Assembly (NCBI RefSeq): GCF_009857135.1
Contig: NZ_CP047318.1
Location: 4,464,001-4,528,000, forward strand
DNA from: Streptomyces sp. HM190
Lineage (GTDB): Bacteria; Actinomycetota; Actinomycetes; Streptomycetales; Streptomycetaceae
Length of the DNA stretch: 64,000 nucleotides
Direction: 5' to 3'
This document shows, one piece after another, positions 26,220 through 33,811 of this stretch. Positions within the stretch are counted from its first letter, which is position 1. The number at the start of each line of letters is the position of its first letter. The notes under the pieces were generated by a model. The model had not been told where the DNA came from. It saw nothing but the letters and a program-made list of their open reading frames with translations, and did no database searches. A program made the translations under genes and the position numbers.

Positions 26220-28193
26220 TCAGCTGGTGAAGATGAAGTACTTCCAGGCGCCGTACGTCGTGGTGTTGACGTTGTCGCCGGAGGTCGTGTCGTGGTACTC
26301 GGAACGGAAGCGGAAGCGGATGTTCGTGGTGGGGGTGCCCGTCAGGGTGACGTCGGACCTGCCGGACGTGCCCAGCTCGAAGTACTCCGAGCCAGCGTCC
26401 CGCCAGGCGCCCTGGTAGTACGCCTGGAGCTGGAGGCGCTGCTTGCGGCCCGGGTGGTACGTCATCGTCGTCTTCAGGACGGGGTCCTTGGACTTGCGGA
26501 CGTAGTGGTACTTCTGGCCCCACGCCGTCTGCGTCTTGTAGTGGCCGCTGATCGACGACGAGATCCGGACCTTGGTGTAGACGGTGCTGGTGACCGTCTT
26601 CGGCTTGTAGCGGGCGTCGCCCGCGAACTTCACGGACACCTTGGTGTCGCGCCTCAGGTCGAGGGTGGCCGACAGGTTCCCCGAGGAGTTCACCGTGCCG
26701 GACTTGACCAGCTTGTCGGGCTTGTCGGAGCCGTAGGGGTCGGCCCAGATCTCCAGCTTGCGGTTCTTGTACGTGGTGCCGAGGTGCGCCGTGAACTTCA
26801 CGTCGGTGCCGTACGCGTACGTCCGCCGGTTCTTGTCCAGGGTCAGCGCGGCCGTGGCGCGGGACACCTCGACCGTGTCGGAGGCGGAGCCCGGCGCGTG
26901 GTCGGCGTCGCCCGCGTAGCGCACGGTGTACTTCACCTTGCCGCCGACGGTCGGGGTGTCGGAGAAGGAGTACGTGCCGTCGGCCGCGACCGTCACGGCC
27001 GCGAGCGCCTTGCCCGAGGTGTTCTCCAGGTCGGTGCGGGTCACCGTCAGCTTCACCCCGGCCGGGAGGGCCGCCTTCGAGGTGACCTTGCCCGTGACGG
27101 TGAGCTTCTTGGCGCGGGTGGCCGTGGCGGGCGCGTTCACGCTGACCGCGGTGGTGGCCCTGGTGGGGGCCTCCAGCACGCGCAGCGAGTACACGCCCTC
27201 GTCGTTGTACGTCACCGCGAACAGGCGGGACGCGTCCGGCGCCCACGCGAGGCCCGAGTCGGGCAGCTCGTCGCCGCCGCTGCCGCTGCCGGTGTTCGGG
27301 AAGTCGTACTCCCGGACCGCGCTGGTGGAGCCCGGCTTGTAGATGTAGATGTCCGGCTCGTAGATGCCGTCGATACCGGCCGCGACCGTCCCGTCGGGCG
27401 CCACGGCGACCGAGTTCGGGTAGCTGTCGCTGGCGTAGGTGCCGTCCGCCGTCAGGTCGGAGGTCCTGAACACCTGGTGGTGGTACGGGGCGCCGCTGGC
27501 CACGATGACGCGCTGCCCGTCCGGGGTGACCGCGAGGTCGCCCATGTTGGAGCCGCCGGTGTCCACGGCCGCCGTGCGGCTCGCGGTGCCCGACGAGACG
27601 TCGTACACGGCGAGCTTGTTGCCGCTGGATTCCCCGGCGACCAGGGCGCCGGCACCGGGCGCCGCGTCCAGGACCGGCGCGTAGTACCAGAGGTGGGTGG
27701 TGTCCTGGTCGAGCGCGACCACGGGCTCCTCACCGGACAGGTCCAGCGAACCGAGGTCGCCGCTGCCGGCCGCGCCGTAACCGAACCAGACCTTGCCGCC
27801 GGCCACCGCGAGGCTCACCGGGGCGTCGCCCACGGTGTAGCGGGCGGACTCCGTGCTCGTCGCCGTGTCGACGGCCACGACGGCGTCCGCGTCCCGCACC
27901 GCCGCGTACAGCGTGCCGGAGTCCGCGGACAGCTCCAGGCCCTGCACGCCGGGCAGGTTCGTCAGCTGCTTGACGACGATGCCGTGGAAGTCGGTGACGA
28001 CGATCTTGCCGCCCCTCGGGTCGCTGATGAAGACCCGCTGGTGGACGCCGTCCACCACGATGTCCGCGCTCGACGCGGCCGGAAGGACCATGGTGCTGTC
28101 GGCCGCCGCCGGGGCGGCCGTGCCGACCGCGAGCGCGGCCGAGCTGAAGAGGACTGCCAACGCGGTGGCAGCCGGAAGAGTGCGGATACGCAC
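26220..28193 (-). CDS. Secreted beta-propeller / Ig-like repeat protein (paralogue 2)
   Basis: A 657-residue exported protein with the same order of parts as its neighbour: signal peptide (VRIRTLPAATALAVLFSSAALAVG), propeller repeats (DIVVDGVHQRVFISDPRGGKIVVTD, DLAVTPDGQRVIVASGAPYHHQVF), two Ig-like domains, and a Tyr-rich C-terminal domain ending GAWKYFIFTS. The second Ig-like domain has long stretches identical to paralogue 1 (EIWADPYGSDKPDKLV), also at DNA level (about 24080-24175 against 26660-26755), indicating recent duplication or gene conversion. GTG start with GGGGGG upstream. Both genes share an upstream block with CGAACCCCCCGGAACGAAA and GAGCGAAGACTAG. No known function. Confidence 0.85.
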   Translation of the reverse strand: MRIRTLPAATALAVLFSSAALAVGTAAPAAADSTMVLPAASSADIVVDGVHQRVFISDPRGGKIVVTDFHGIVVKQLTNLPGVQGLELSADSGTLYAAVRDADAVVAVDTATSTESARYTVGDAPVSLAVAGGKVWFGYGAAGSGDLGSLDLSGEEPVVALDQDTTHLWYYAPVLDAAPGAGALVAGESSGNKLAVYDVSSGTASRTAAVDTGGSNMGDLAVTPDGQRVIVASGAPYHHQVFRTSDLTADGTYASDSYPNSVAVAPDGTVAAGIDGIYEPDIYIYKPGSTSAVREYDFPNTGSGSGGDELPDSGLAWAPDASRLFAVTYNDEGVYSLRVLEAPTRATTAVSVNAPATATRAKKLTVTGKVTSKAALPAGVKLTVTRTDLENTSGKALAAVTVAADGTYSFSDTPTVGGKVKYTVRYAGDADHAPGSASDTVEVSRATAALTLDKNRRTYAYGTDVKFTAHLGTTYKNRKLEIWADPYGSDKPDKLVKSGTVNSSGNLSATLDLRRDTKVSVKFAGDARYKPKTVTSTVYTKVRISSSISGHYKTQTAWGQKYHYVRKSKDPVLKTTMTYHPGRKQRLQLQAYYQGAWRDAGSEYFELGTSGRSDVTLTGTPTTNIRFRFRSEYHDTTSGDNVNTTTYGAWKYFIFTS

Positions 28194-28256
28194 GTTTTCG
28201 AACCCCCCGGAACGAAAAGCAAGAGAGCGCCGCGTATATCTGTTCGACTCGCGGGC

Positions 28257-28273
28257 GAATGAGCGAAGACTAG
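28257..28273 (-). promoter_or_regulatory. Conserved upstream element shared by both propeller/Ig paralogues
   Basis: GAATGAGCGAAGACTAGGT, followed by CTGACAGGAGCTTC, stands about 65-100 nt upstream of paralogue 2. The counterpart GGTGAGCGAAGACTAGAT plus CTGACAGGGG lies at about 25693-25727 upstream of paralogue 1. Conservation outside the coding region suggests a shared promoter or operator; I cannot assign -10/-35 boxes with confidence. Confidence 0.5.
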
Positions 28274-28384
28274 GTCATGTCTCTGACAGGAGCTTCACAG
28301 GGGGTCGTTGATCACTCAAGGGATTTCCGGTGAAGCGGATCGATTCAGGCCACCGCGTCGTGTTCGCGTGACTACGCTCGGTCC

Positions 28385-28558
28385 ATGTCGAATGTGCGCC
28401 GACTGGACCCCAGTGCCTCACCGTTGGACTACTTCGGCTCGGAGCTGCGCCGCCGCAGAGGGGAAGCGGGCCTGACACAAGGGGAGCTGGGCTCAGCGAT
28501 CTTCTTTCCCCAGGGAATCGGCGGCGTTGATTGCCCGCGTGATGGAGGAACGCTATGA
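28385..28558 (+). pseudogene. Remnant of an XRE/DUF5753-type regulator
   Basis: The open frame gives 57 residues starting MSNVRRLDPSASPLDYFGSE and LRRRRGEAGLTQGELG, the usual N-terminus of Streptomyces helix-turn-helix/DUF5753 regulators of about 280 residues. After about residue 40 the match stops. In another frame, sequence just before the end reads LIARVMEERYEEKPGSDA, typical of the C-terminus of this family. About 220 codons are therefore missing between. The stop overlaps the next ATG as ATGA, the arrangement seen in intact XRE-DUF397 pairs. Confidence 0.7.
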
Positions 28559-28832
28559 GGAGAAGCCCGGATCTGACGCCTGCTCAGTGGCGTAAGTCCT
28601 CGTACAGCAGCACCAACGGCGGCGAATGTGTCGAGTGCGCCCCCTCGGCACCGCCCAGTGGCGTAAGTCCTCCCACAGCGGCAGCAGCGGCGGTGCATGC
28701 GTCGAAGTGGCCCCCCTGGCCCCCCACATAGCCGTCCGCGACTCCAAGAACCCCGACGGCGGCATCCTCACCCTCTCGGTGGCGGCCTTCTCCGCCTTCC
28801 TGTACCACGTGTCGGGCGGCCGACAGCCGTAG
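28555..28832 (+). pseudogene. Fused remnants of two DUF397 genes
   Basis: From the ATG at 28555 the reading is MRRSPDLTPAQWRKSSYSSTNGGECVECAP, the N-terminal half of a DUF397 protein. A second DUF397 sequence then begins in another frame (TAQWRKSSHSGSSGGACVEVAP, HIAVRDSKNPDGGILTLSVAAFSAFL) and runs to TAG at 28832. This looks like a deletion between tandem DUF397 genes that removed the end of the first and the start codon of the second. An ATG at 28626 could in principle start the second copy. DUF397 proteins normally work with the adjacent XRE regulator, which is also broken here. Confidence 0.7.
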
Positions 28833-28918
28833 CCACAGCTGGGGTCGGACGGAGAGCGCCCGGTCTCCGCGGTCCGGCCGTCGAGCCCAGGCGCCGGTCG
28901 TCCGGGAGAGAGCCGTGG

Positions 28919-29107
28919 TCAGCCGGTGAACCGGTCGAGCAGCCACGTGAGGCCGGCGCGGGCGACACCGGCGGTGAGCCCTCCGAGAGCTGCTCCGGCG
29001 AGACGGAGGCGTTCGTGCGGGCGACGGCGGCGGCGCCGGCCGGCTGACCGGACCGTCGCCCGGTCAGGCCGTGGACCTCGGCCGGGACGCGCCGCCGCCC
29101 TGTGCAC
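28919..29107 (-). CDS. Possible small membrane protein overlapping the MerR-like gene
   Basis: A 62-residue frame whose second half reads RLRLAGAALGGLTAGVARAGLTWLLDRFTG, a likely membrane helix after an Arg-rich stretch. Its GTG lies within the last 44 nt of the MerR-like gene, so translation could be coupled. Support is limited to the plausible composition of the C-terminal half. Confidence 0.4.
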   Translation of the reverse strand: MHRAAARPGRGPRPDRATVRSAGRRRRRRPHERLRLAGAALGGLTAGVARAGLTWLLDRFTG

Positions 29108-29411
29108 GCAGCTCCTCGTTGATGCGCAGGGCCTCCTCCAGCTGGTCCTCCAGGATCACGATCCGGCAGGCGGCCTCGATGGGGGTGCCCTGGTCGACGA
29201 GTTCACGGGCCCGGGCGGCGATGCGCAGCTGGTAGCGGGAGTAGCGGCGGTGACCGCCTTCGGAGCGCAGCGGGGTGATCAGGCGGTGTTCGCCGAGGGC
29301 GCGGAGGAAGGCGGGGGTGGTGCCGAGCATCTCGGCGGCCCGGCCCATGGTGTAGGCGGGGTAGTCGTCGTCGTCGAGATTGTCGGTGAGACGGGAACGG
29401 GCAGCGGGCAC
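29064..29411 (-). CDS. MerR-like helix-turn-helix regulator
   Basis: A 115-residue protein with a MerR-type DNA-binding domain (PAYTMGRAAEMLGTTPAFLRALGEHRLITPLRSEGGHRRYSRYQLRIAARARELVDQGTPIEAACRIV) followed by a short coiled coil (LEDQLEEALRINEELRAQ) and no effector domain. This is the compact layout of actinobacterial MerR-like regulators such as HspR- or BldC-type proteins, not of metal sensors. GTG start. A perfect 12-bp stem hairpin stands 28 nt upstream. Confidence 0.85.
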   Translation of the reverse strand: MPAARSRLTDNLDDDDYPAYTMGRAAEMLGTTPAFLRALGEHRLITPLRSEGGHRRYSRYQLRIAARARELVDQGTPIEAACRIVILEDQLEEALRINEELRAQGGGASRPRSTA

Positions 29412-29438
29412 AGACCTCTTCTTTCACGGACACGTCGG

Positions 29439-29469
29439 GGGGCTCGGGTGCTTACTGCACCCGAGCCCC
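29439..29469. terminator. Perfect hairpin upstream of the MerR-like gene
   Basis: GGGGCTCGGGTG (29439-29450) pairs with CACCCGAGCCCC (29458-29469) around a 7-nt loop. No gene clearly ends here, so it may be a terminator of an unseen minus-strand transcript or a leader attenuator. The region 29470-30346 is lower in GC than its surroundings in places (29690-29840), has tandem GAGTGGC-like repeats near 30134-30190, and holds no gene I can support. Confidence 0.55.
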
Positions 29470-30346
29470 GAGCTTCTAACACCATCTACCGGCGCGCTGC
29501 GCCGGATCTCTGTATCCGCAGGGCCCGCCTGGGAGAGCGGGGCTGCGGGGAACACGGATGCCTGACCGGGGACCACCTTCCCATCCTGGGTCTGCGGTGA
29601 CCCGGGCGTACGTCGTCCTCGCCCGGGCGATCCTGATGGCGTCTGCTCCTCACCTTCGGTTGTGCGGTCGTTCTTGCCGGATGACGCGGTACTGCTGGAC
29701 CTGCGTGCACGGCAGTTCGTGTCTGCCGTGCCCTCTTCGACTTCAGGGTTACAGGAAAAACGGTAGCTCGCCCACACGGCAATGTCTACTGCGGCGGCTA
29801 CAGATTTACTCGCGGGGGTCGGCCGTGGATTTCTGTCGCACATGTGTCCGCAGGGGGGTGTCGGAGGTGAGGCTGTGACGGCACGCTCGTTCGAGTGAAG
29901 GGTCCGGACCCCCGGGTGGGCTCCCGGTCCACGCTGAGAACACGAACGGGGAGCACGTCCGCTCCGCCGTACCCCGTCCGGCTCAGCGCGGGACGGCGCC
30001 GGCCAGGGCCATCAGGGCCGCCACCGCCAGCAGCGCGGCGAGCAGGGGACGGATGTGGCGGGTGAGGAGTTCTCGGAACACGGCGACCTCGCAGCGGATG
30101 CGGCGGCAGCGGGGGCGGCCGCCGACGATGGGCTGAGTGGTGAGTGGCTGAGTGGCTGGCTGAGTTGCTCAGTGACTGAGTGGCGGAGGAGTCGGCGGTC
30201 AAGCGCGGACGGCAGGGGCTGCACGCGTGGTCGAGCGTGCACAGCGCGTCGCTCAACGTAGGACTTCGGCCTCCCAACAGCAAGAGGACCGTGGCCAGTT
30301 GAGGTAAAGCGGCCGGTACGGGCGGGCTTACTGGCATGCTTGCGCC

Positions 30347-31699
30347 ATGGCAGGTACGGCCGAGCGTGACGACCCCGAGGTCATAGGGCGCAGAGTGCAG
30401 CGACTGCGGACGGAACGCGGCCTCACACAAAGGCAGTTGGCGGAGCCCGCGTACACCCCCGCGTACATCTCCACCCTGGAGTCCGGACGCGTCCGCGCCT
30501 CGGAACCCGCCCTGCGGCACATCGCCGAGCGGCTCGGCGTCGGATACGAGGAACTGGCCACCGGACGGCCCGCCGGCTTCGCCACCGCGCTGCGGCTGCG
30601 GCTGACCGGCGCGCAGCGCACCCTCGCCACCGGCGCCACCGAGGCCGCCGCCGAGGACTTCGCGGCCGTGCTCGCCGAGGCCGACGAGCACGGCCTGCGC
30701 GCCGAACAGGCCGACTCCCTGCTGGGCCTCGGCGAATGCGCCCTGGAGACCGGCGACCTGGAGACCGCCCGGCTCCGCTTCGAACAGGCCGAGCAGCGGC
30801 TCGGCGACGCCCCGCTGCCCGCGCGCGTCCCCGCCCTGCGCGGCCGGGCCGTCGCCCACTACCTCGCCGGTGAACTCCGCTACTCCTGCTACCTCTTCGA
30901 GTCCACCCTCGACGAGCTGAACCGCAACGGCCTGCACGACCCCGACGCCCTGCTCCTCCTCTACACCGGCGTCATCGCCCCCTACATGGACATGGGCGCC
31001 CACGCCCGCGCCGCCCAGGCCGCCGAGCTGGCCCTCGCCCTCGCCCCGCAGGCCGGTGACCCGGCCCTCGTCGCCCGGATGCACCGGTCCGTCGCCCGCA
31101 CGATGATCGCCGAGGGGCGCGTCGCCGAGGCCGACGCGTCCCTCGCCAAGGCCTCCGAGCTGTACCGGCAGCTCCAGATCCGCACCGAACTGGCCAACTG
31201 CCACTGGATGCGCGGCTACCTCCACGCCCAGAACGGTGCCTACGACCGCGCCGAAGCCGAACTGCGCGAGGCCCGCAGCATGCTCACCGCCAAGCGCGCG
31301 ACCCTCTACACCAGCCAGGTCGCCGTCGAACTCGCCGACGTCCTGCACCGCCGCGGCAAGTCCGAGGAGGCCGCCGAACTCCTCCAGGAGGTCCTCGCCG
31401 ACCTCCACTCCGAACGCGGCGCCCTGCACTCCGCCGCCGCCCACCGCCTCCTCGGCATCATCGCCGAGGACGCCCGCGACACCGAGGCCGCCGAGGAGCA
31501 CTACGTCCGTGCGCTGAGCCTGCTGGAGCGGGCCGGGGCGGCGGGCGACCTCGCCGACCTCTGCCGGATGCTCGGCGACCTCTTCCGCCGGACGGGCCGG
31601 GTCGAGGCCGCCCTCGACGCCTACCGCACCGGCCTCGGACACCGCACCGCCCCGGGCACCACCACCCTCGGTCCCGCCCCCGCCCAGCCCCCTCTGTGA
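30347..31699 (+). CDS. XRE-type regulator with tetratricopeptide repeats
   Basis: A 450-residue protein. Residues 10-70 are an XRE helix-turn-helix (VIGRRVQRLRTERGLTQRQLAEPAYTPAYISTLESGRVRASEPALRHIAERLGV). The remaining ~380 residues form about nine TPR-like helical pairs (for example ALETGDLETARLRFEQAEQRL, ELADVLHRRGKSEEAAELLQEVLADL). This is the architecture of Streptomyces regulators whose TPR region binds peptides or partner proteins. Cytoplasmic. It stands alone; a pseudogene follows on the opposite strand. The regulated target is not evident. Confidence 0.88.
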   Translation: MAGTAERDDPEVIGRRVQRLRTERGLTQRQLAEPAYTPAYISTLESGRVRASEPALRHIAERLGVGYEELATGRPAGFATALRLRLTGAQRTLATGATEAAAEDFAAVLAEADEHGLRAEQADSLLGLGECALETGDLETARLRFEQAEQRLGDAPLPARVPALRGRAVAHYLAGELRYSCYLFESTLDELNRNGLHDPDALLLLYTGVIAPYMDMGAHARAAQAAELALALAPQAGDPALVARMHRSVARTMIAEGRVAEADASLAKASELYRQLQIRTELANCHWMRGYLHAQNGAYDRAEAELREARSMLTAKRATLYTSQVAVELADVLHRRGKSEEAAELLQEVLADLHSERGALHSAAAHRLLGIIAEDARDTEAAEEHYVRALSLLERAGAAGDLADLCRMLGDLFRRTGRVEAALDAYRTGLGHRTAPGTTTLGPAPAQPPL

Positions 31700-31799
31700 C
31701 GGGCCGGGGCGCCCACACGGACCGCTGCCGTGCCGACAGCGCCGCCAACGCCTGGCCCAGCGCGGCCCGCCCGGCCACCGCTCGGCGTGACCGGCCTGC

Positions 31800-32042
31800 C
31801 GCTCGTGCACGCTTGCCCTGGCGGTGAGCCACAGCTCGAAGCCGGGCGCGGCGACGACGTGCTCACCGGGCCTGACGCTCTGCGGTGTCGGCGCCTTCCG
31901 CGCGGTGGCGGTCACCTCGGCCGCGACCGACGCACCGTGCGCCGTCTCCCCCGCGAGACGGCGCACGGTGCGTCGGCGCCCCCGCCGGCAGCGTGGTCAG
32001 CGCTGCGACGGCGACGTACGTGTGCATCTGTGCCATGGACAT
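31800..32042 (-). pseudogene. Remnant of a small secreted protein interrupted by a palindrome
   Basis: From the ATG at 32042 or 32036 (GGGGG about 9 nt upstream) the minus strand reads a signal-like MAQMHTYVAVAALTTLPAGA. The frame then enters a 50-nt palindrome (31927-31976). Beyond it, in a different frame, reads VAAEVTATARKAPTPQSVR, then PGEHVVAAPGFELWLTA, which resembles the N-terminal part of a Streptomyces secreted protein family (xPGExVxxxxGFxLWLT). After that the similarity fades. I infer a short exported protein gene disrupted by the palindrome and truncated at its 3' end. Confidence 0.55.
31927..31976. repeat. 50-nt near-perfect palindrome (22-bp stem)
   Basis: CCGACGCACCGTGCGCCGTCTC (31927-31948) pairs completely with 31955-31976 around a 6-nt loop (CCCCGC). 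It lies 228 nt after the XRE-TPR stop and inside the secreted-protein remnant, so it is either a terminator or a small inserted palindromic element. Confidence 0.85.
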
Positions 32043-32167
32043 GAACGGACAACCCCCACAGATGTGCCCTGTGACTCTGTACTTCTGACACCCCGTACAC
32101 CCCGGTGCCCCCTGGGCCGGATGACACGCGGGGCGAAAAAGTCTCCGCACGGGGTTTCCCGCGGTGT

Positions 32168-32332
32168 TCAGTGATGCGTGGTGACGTTCAGGGCGGCGGG
32201 CAGCCGGCTCGGCCCCTCGTCCCGCACCCCCTCCCCGCTGTTCGAACAGCCCGCGAGCAACGACGCGCCCAGCGCGCAGGCGGCGAGCAAGCGGGCGAGA
32301 CGTCGGCGGATCCGTGACGCTCCCGAGGTCAT
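32168..32332 (-). CDS. Small lipoprotein
   Basis: A 54-residue protein. A basic n-region (MTSGASRIRRRLARLL) and hydrophobic core lead to a lipobox (SLLAGC), giving a mature lipopeptide of only about 25 residues (CSNSGEGVRDEGPSRLP...). The start is preceded by GGGGGG 4 nt away. It is divergent from the ECF sigma factor gene, with the promoters between 32333 and 32463. No recognised family; it may be a product of the sigma factor's regulon. Confidence 0.7.
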   Translation of the reverse strand: MTSGASRIRRRLARLLAACALGASLLAGCSNSGEGVRDEGPSRLPAALNVTTHH

Positions 32333-32463
32333 TGGCCCCCCTGTGACGAGTCCTGGGTGTGCTTCGATGTCGGGCGTACGTGGCGTACGTCCGGGACCTG
32401 TACGCACGAGGGGGGCGACCGGGTTGCACAGCGGCCCGCGGATTTGTCGATGACGGCGGGGAC

Positions 32464-32967
32464 ATGACCGAGGAAGAGTTCGACGCGTTCTACGCCGCCG
32501 CGTTCCCCCGGCTGACCGGCCAGCTCTTCGCCTTCACCGGGGATCACGGCGAGGCGCAGGACGTCGTGCAGGAGGCGTTCGTCCGGGCCTGGGACAGGCG
32601 GCGGGAGTTCCTCGCGGACGGCGCGCCCGAGGCGTGGATCAGGACGGTGGCGATGCGGCTCGCGGTGAGCCGGTGGCGGCGGGCACGCCGCTGGCTGGAG
32701 CTGATGCGCCGCGATCCGCCCCCCGAGCACGCGCCCGGCCCCGAGCCGGAACGGGCCGTGCTGGTGGACGCGTTGCGCAGACTGCCCGAGGCGCAGCGCA
32801 TGGCGGTCGTCCTGCACCATCTGTGCGACCTGAGTGTCGAGCAGGTAGCCTCCGAGACCGGTGCGCCCGTGGGCACCGTCAAGGCCAGGTTGTCCCGCGG
32901 CCGGGCGGCACTGGCACGCGAACTGGCCCCCGGCGAGGGCGAGAAGGAGCACGGCCGTGTCCGATGA
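32464..32967 (+). CDS. ECF sigma factor (SigE-family, sigma-70 region 2 and 4)
   Basis: A 167-residue extracytoplasmic-function sigma factor. Region 2 reads EEFDAFYAAAFPRLTGQLFAFTGDHGEAQDVVQEAFVRAW, and region 4 reads LRRLPEAQRMAVVLHHLCDLSVEQVASETGAPVGTVKARLSRGRAAL. The FYAAAFPRL start is typical of the Streptomyces SigE-family group. Its stop overlaps the next gene's GTG by 11 bp, so the two are translationally coupled, as for sigma/anti-sigma pairs. Confidence 0.92.
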   Translation: MTEEEFDAFYAAAFPRLTGQLFAFTGDHGEAQDVVQEAFVRAWDRRREFLADGAPEAWIRTVAMRLAVSRWRRARRWLELMRRDPPPEHAPGPEPERAVLVDALRRLPEAQRMAVVLHHLCDLSVEQVASETGAPVGTVKARLSRGRAALARELAPGEGEKEHGRVR

Positions 32968-33694
32968 ACTCACCCGCCGCCTGCGGGAGCTGGCCGAGGG
33001 AGCCGAGGCGCCGCCGCGCCTGCCCGGCGCCGTGGTCCGCGCCGCCGCCGGACGCCGCCGGCACCGGCGCCGGACGGCCGCGTTCCTCGCCGGGGGCTGC
33101 GCGGCCGCGACCCTTGCCGCCGTCCTCACGGCGCACGTCACCGGCGAGGGCGCCGGTCACGGAACCGAACAGCGCTCCTCCCCGCTGGCGAGCCCCGGCC
33201 CCGGCCGGTCCGCCGACCCGTCCCCCGGCCGGTCCCCCGGCCGGGACGTGCCCTATGTGACGGTCGACCTGTCCCGCCGGGTCCTCACCGCCGAGGGGCG
33301 TGAACTCCCCCTCTCCGCCGGCACCACCAGGCTGCCGCCGTCGGCGGGCCTGATGACCGTCACCGGGAAGGAGAGCGTCAGACTGCTCTCCTCGCGGACG
33401 GCGGCGCCCGAATCGGTCTCCGCCGTGCGCCTGCGCTGGGTCCTCGAACTGGCCCCGCTGGACAGGACGGGCAGCTCGCCCGGCGAGGAGACCGGCACCC
33501 GGGCCTACATCGCCTCCGCCCTCACCGACGAGGAGCCCACCCCCGGCGACCGGGGCACCACCGTGGACTGGATCTCCCTGCGCCCCACCGACGCGGCCTG
33601 GCTCTACCAGGAACTGCCGGAAGGGGCGGTGGTCGAGATCGTCGCCCCGACGGAACCGGCGACCGCGAGGGTGACCCCGACCACGGCGCCGTGA
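32957..33694 (+). CDS. Single-pass membrane protein, candidate anti-sigma factor
   Basis: A 245-residue protein coupled to the sigma gene. A cytosolic N-terminus of about 35 residues (VSDELTRRLRELAEGAEAPPRLPGAVVRAA) precedes one membrane helix (TAAFLAGGCAAATLAAVLTAHV). A Pro/Ser/Gly-rich linker and an extracytoplasmic domain of about 150 residues with beta character follow (YVTVDLSRRVLTAEGRELPLSAG, SVSAVRLRWVLELAPL). The topology and 11-bp overlap with the sigma gene suggest an anti-sigma factor, but no zinc-binding HxxxCxxC motif is visible, so it would be non-canonical. A strong hairpin follows. Confidence 0.75.
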   Translation: MSDELTRRLRELAEGAEAPPRLPGAVVRAAAGRRRHRRRTAAFLAGGCAAATLAAVLTAHVTGEGAGHGTEQRSSPLASPGPGRSADPSPGRSPGRDVPYVTVDLSRRVLTAEGRELPLSAGTTRLPPSAGLMTVTGKESVRLLSSRTAAPESVSAVRLRWVLELAPLDRTGSSPGEETGTRAYIASALTDEEPTPGDRGTTVDWISLRPTDAAWLYQELPEGAVVEIVAPTEPATARVTPTTAP

Positions 33695-33751
33695 CGACGG
33701 CAGCACGACCATGTCACCCCGCCCCGTCCCCCTTCGGCCGGGGGACCCGAA

Positions 33752-33792
33752 GAGGGGTGTGCCCGGCGCCCGTGGCGCCCGGCACACCCCTC
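33752..33792. terminator. Bidirectional terminator
   Basis: A stem of about 18 bp with one mismatch (33752-33770 with 33774-33792; outer part GAGGGGTGTGCC/GGCACACCCCTC) and a 3-nt loop, between the convergent anti-sigma candidate and DUF3238-like genes. Confidence 0.85.
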
Positions 33793-33811
33793 GGCGGGAG
33801 CAGGAAGCAGG

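Noticed and set aside
29558..29878. Plus-strand frame of 106 codons
   Set aside because: No Shine-Dalgarno, no third-position GC bias and Cys/Arg-rich composition.
29983..30142. Small minus-strand frame ending with a membrane-like helix (LLAALLAVAALMALAGAV)
   Set aside because: No usable start codon with a ribosome-binding site; may be a remnant.
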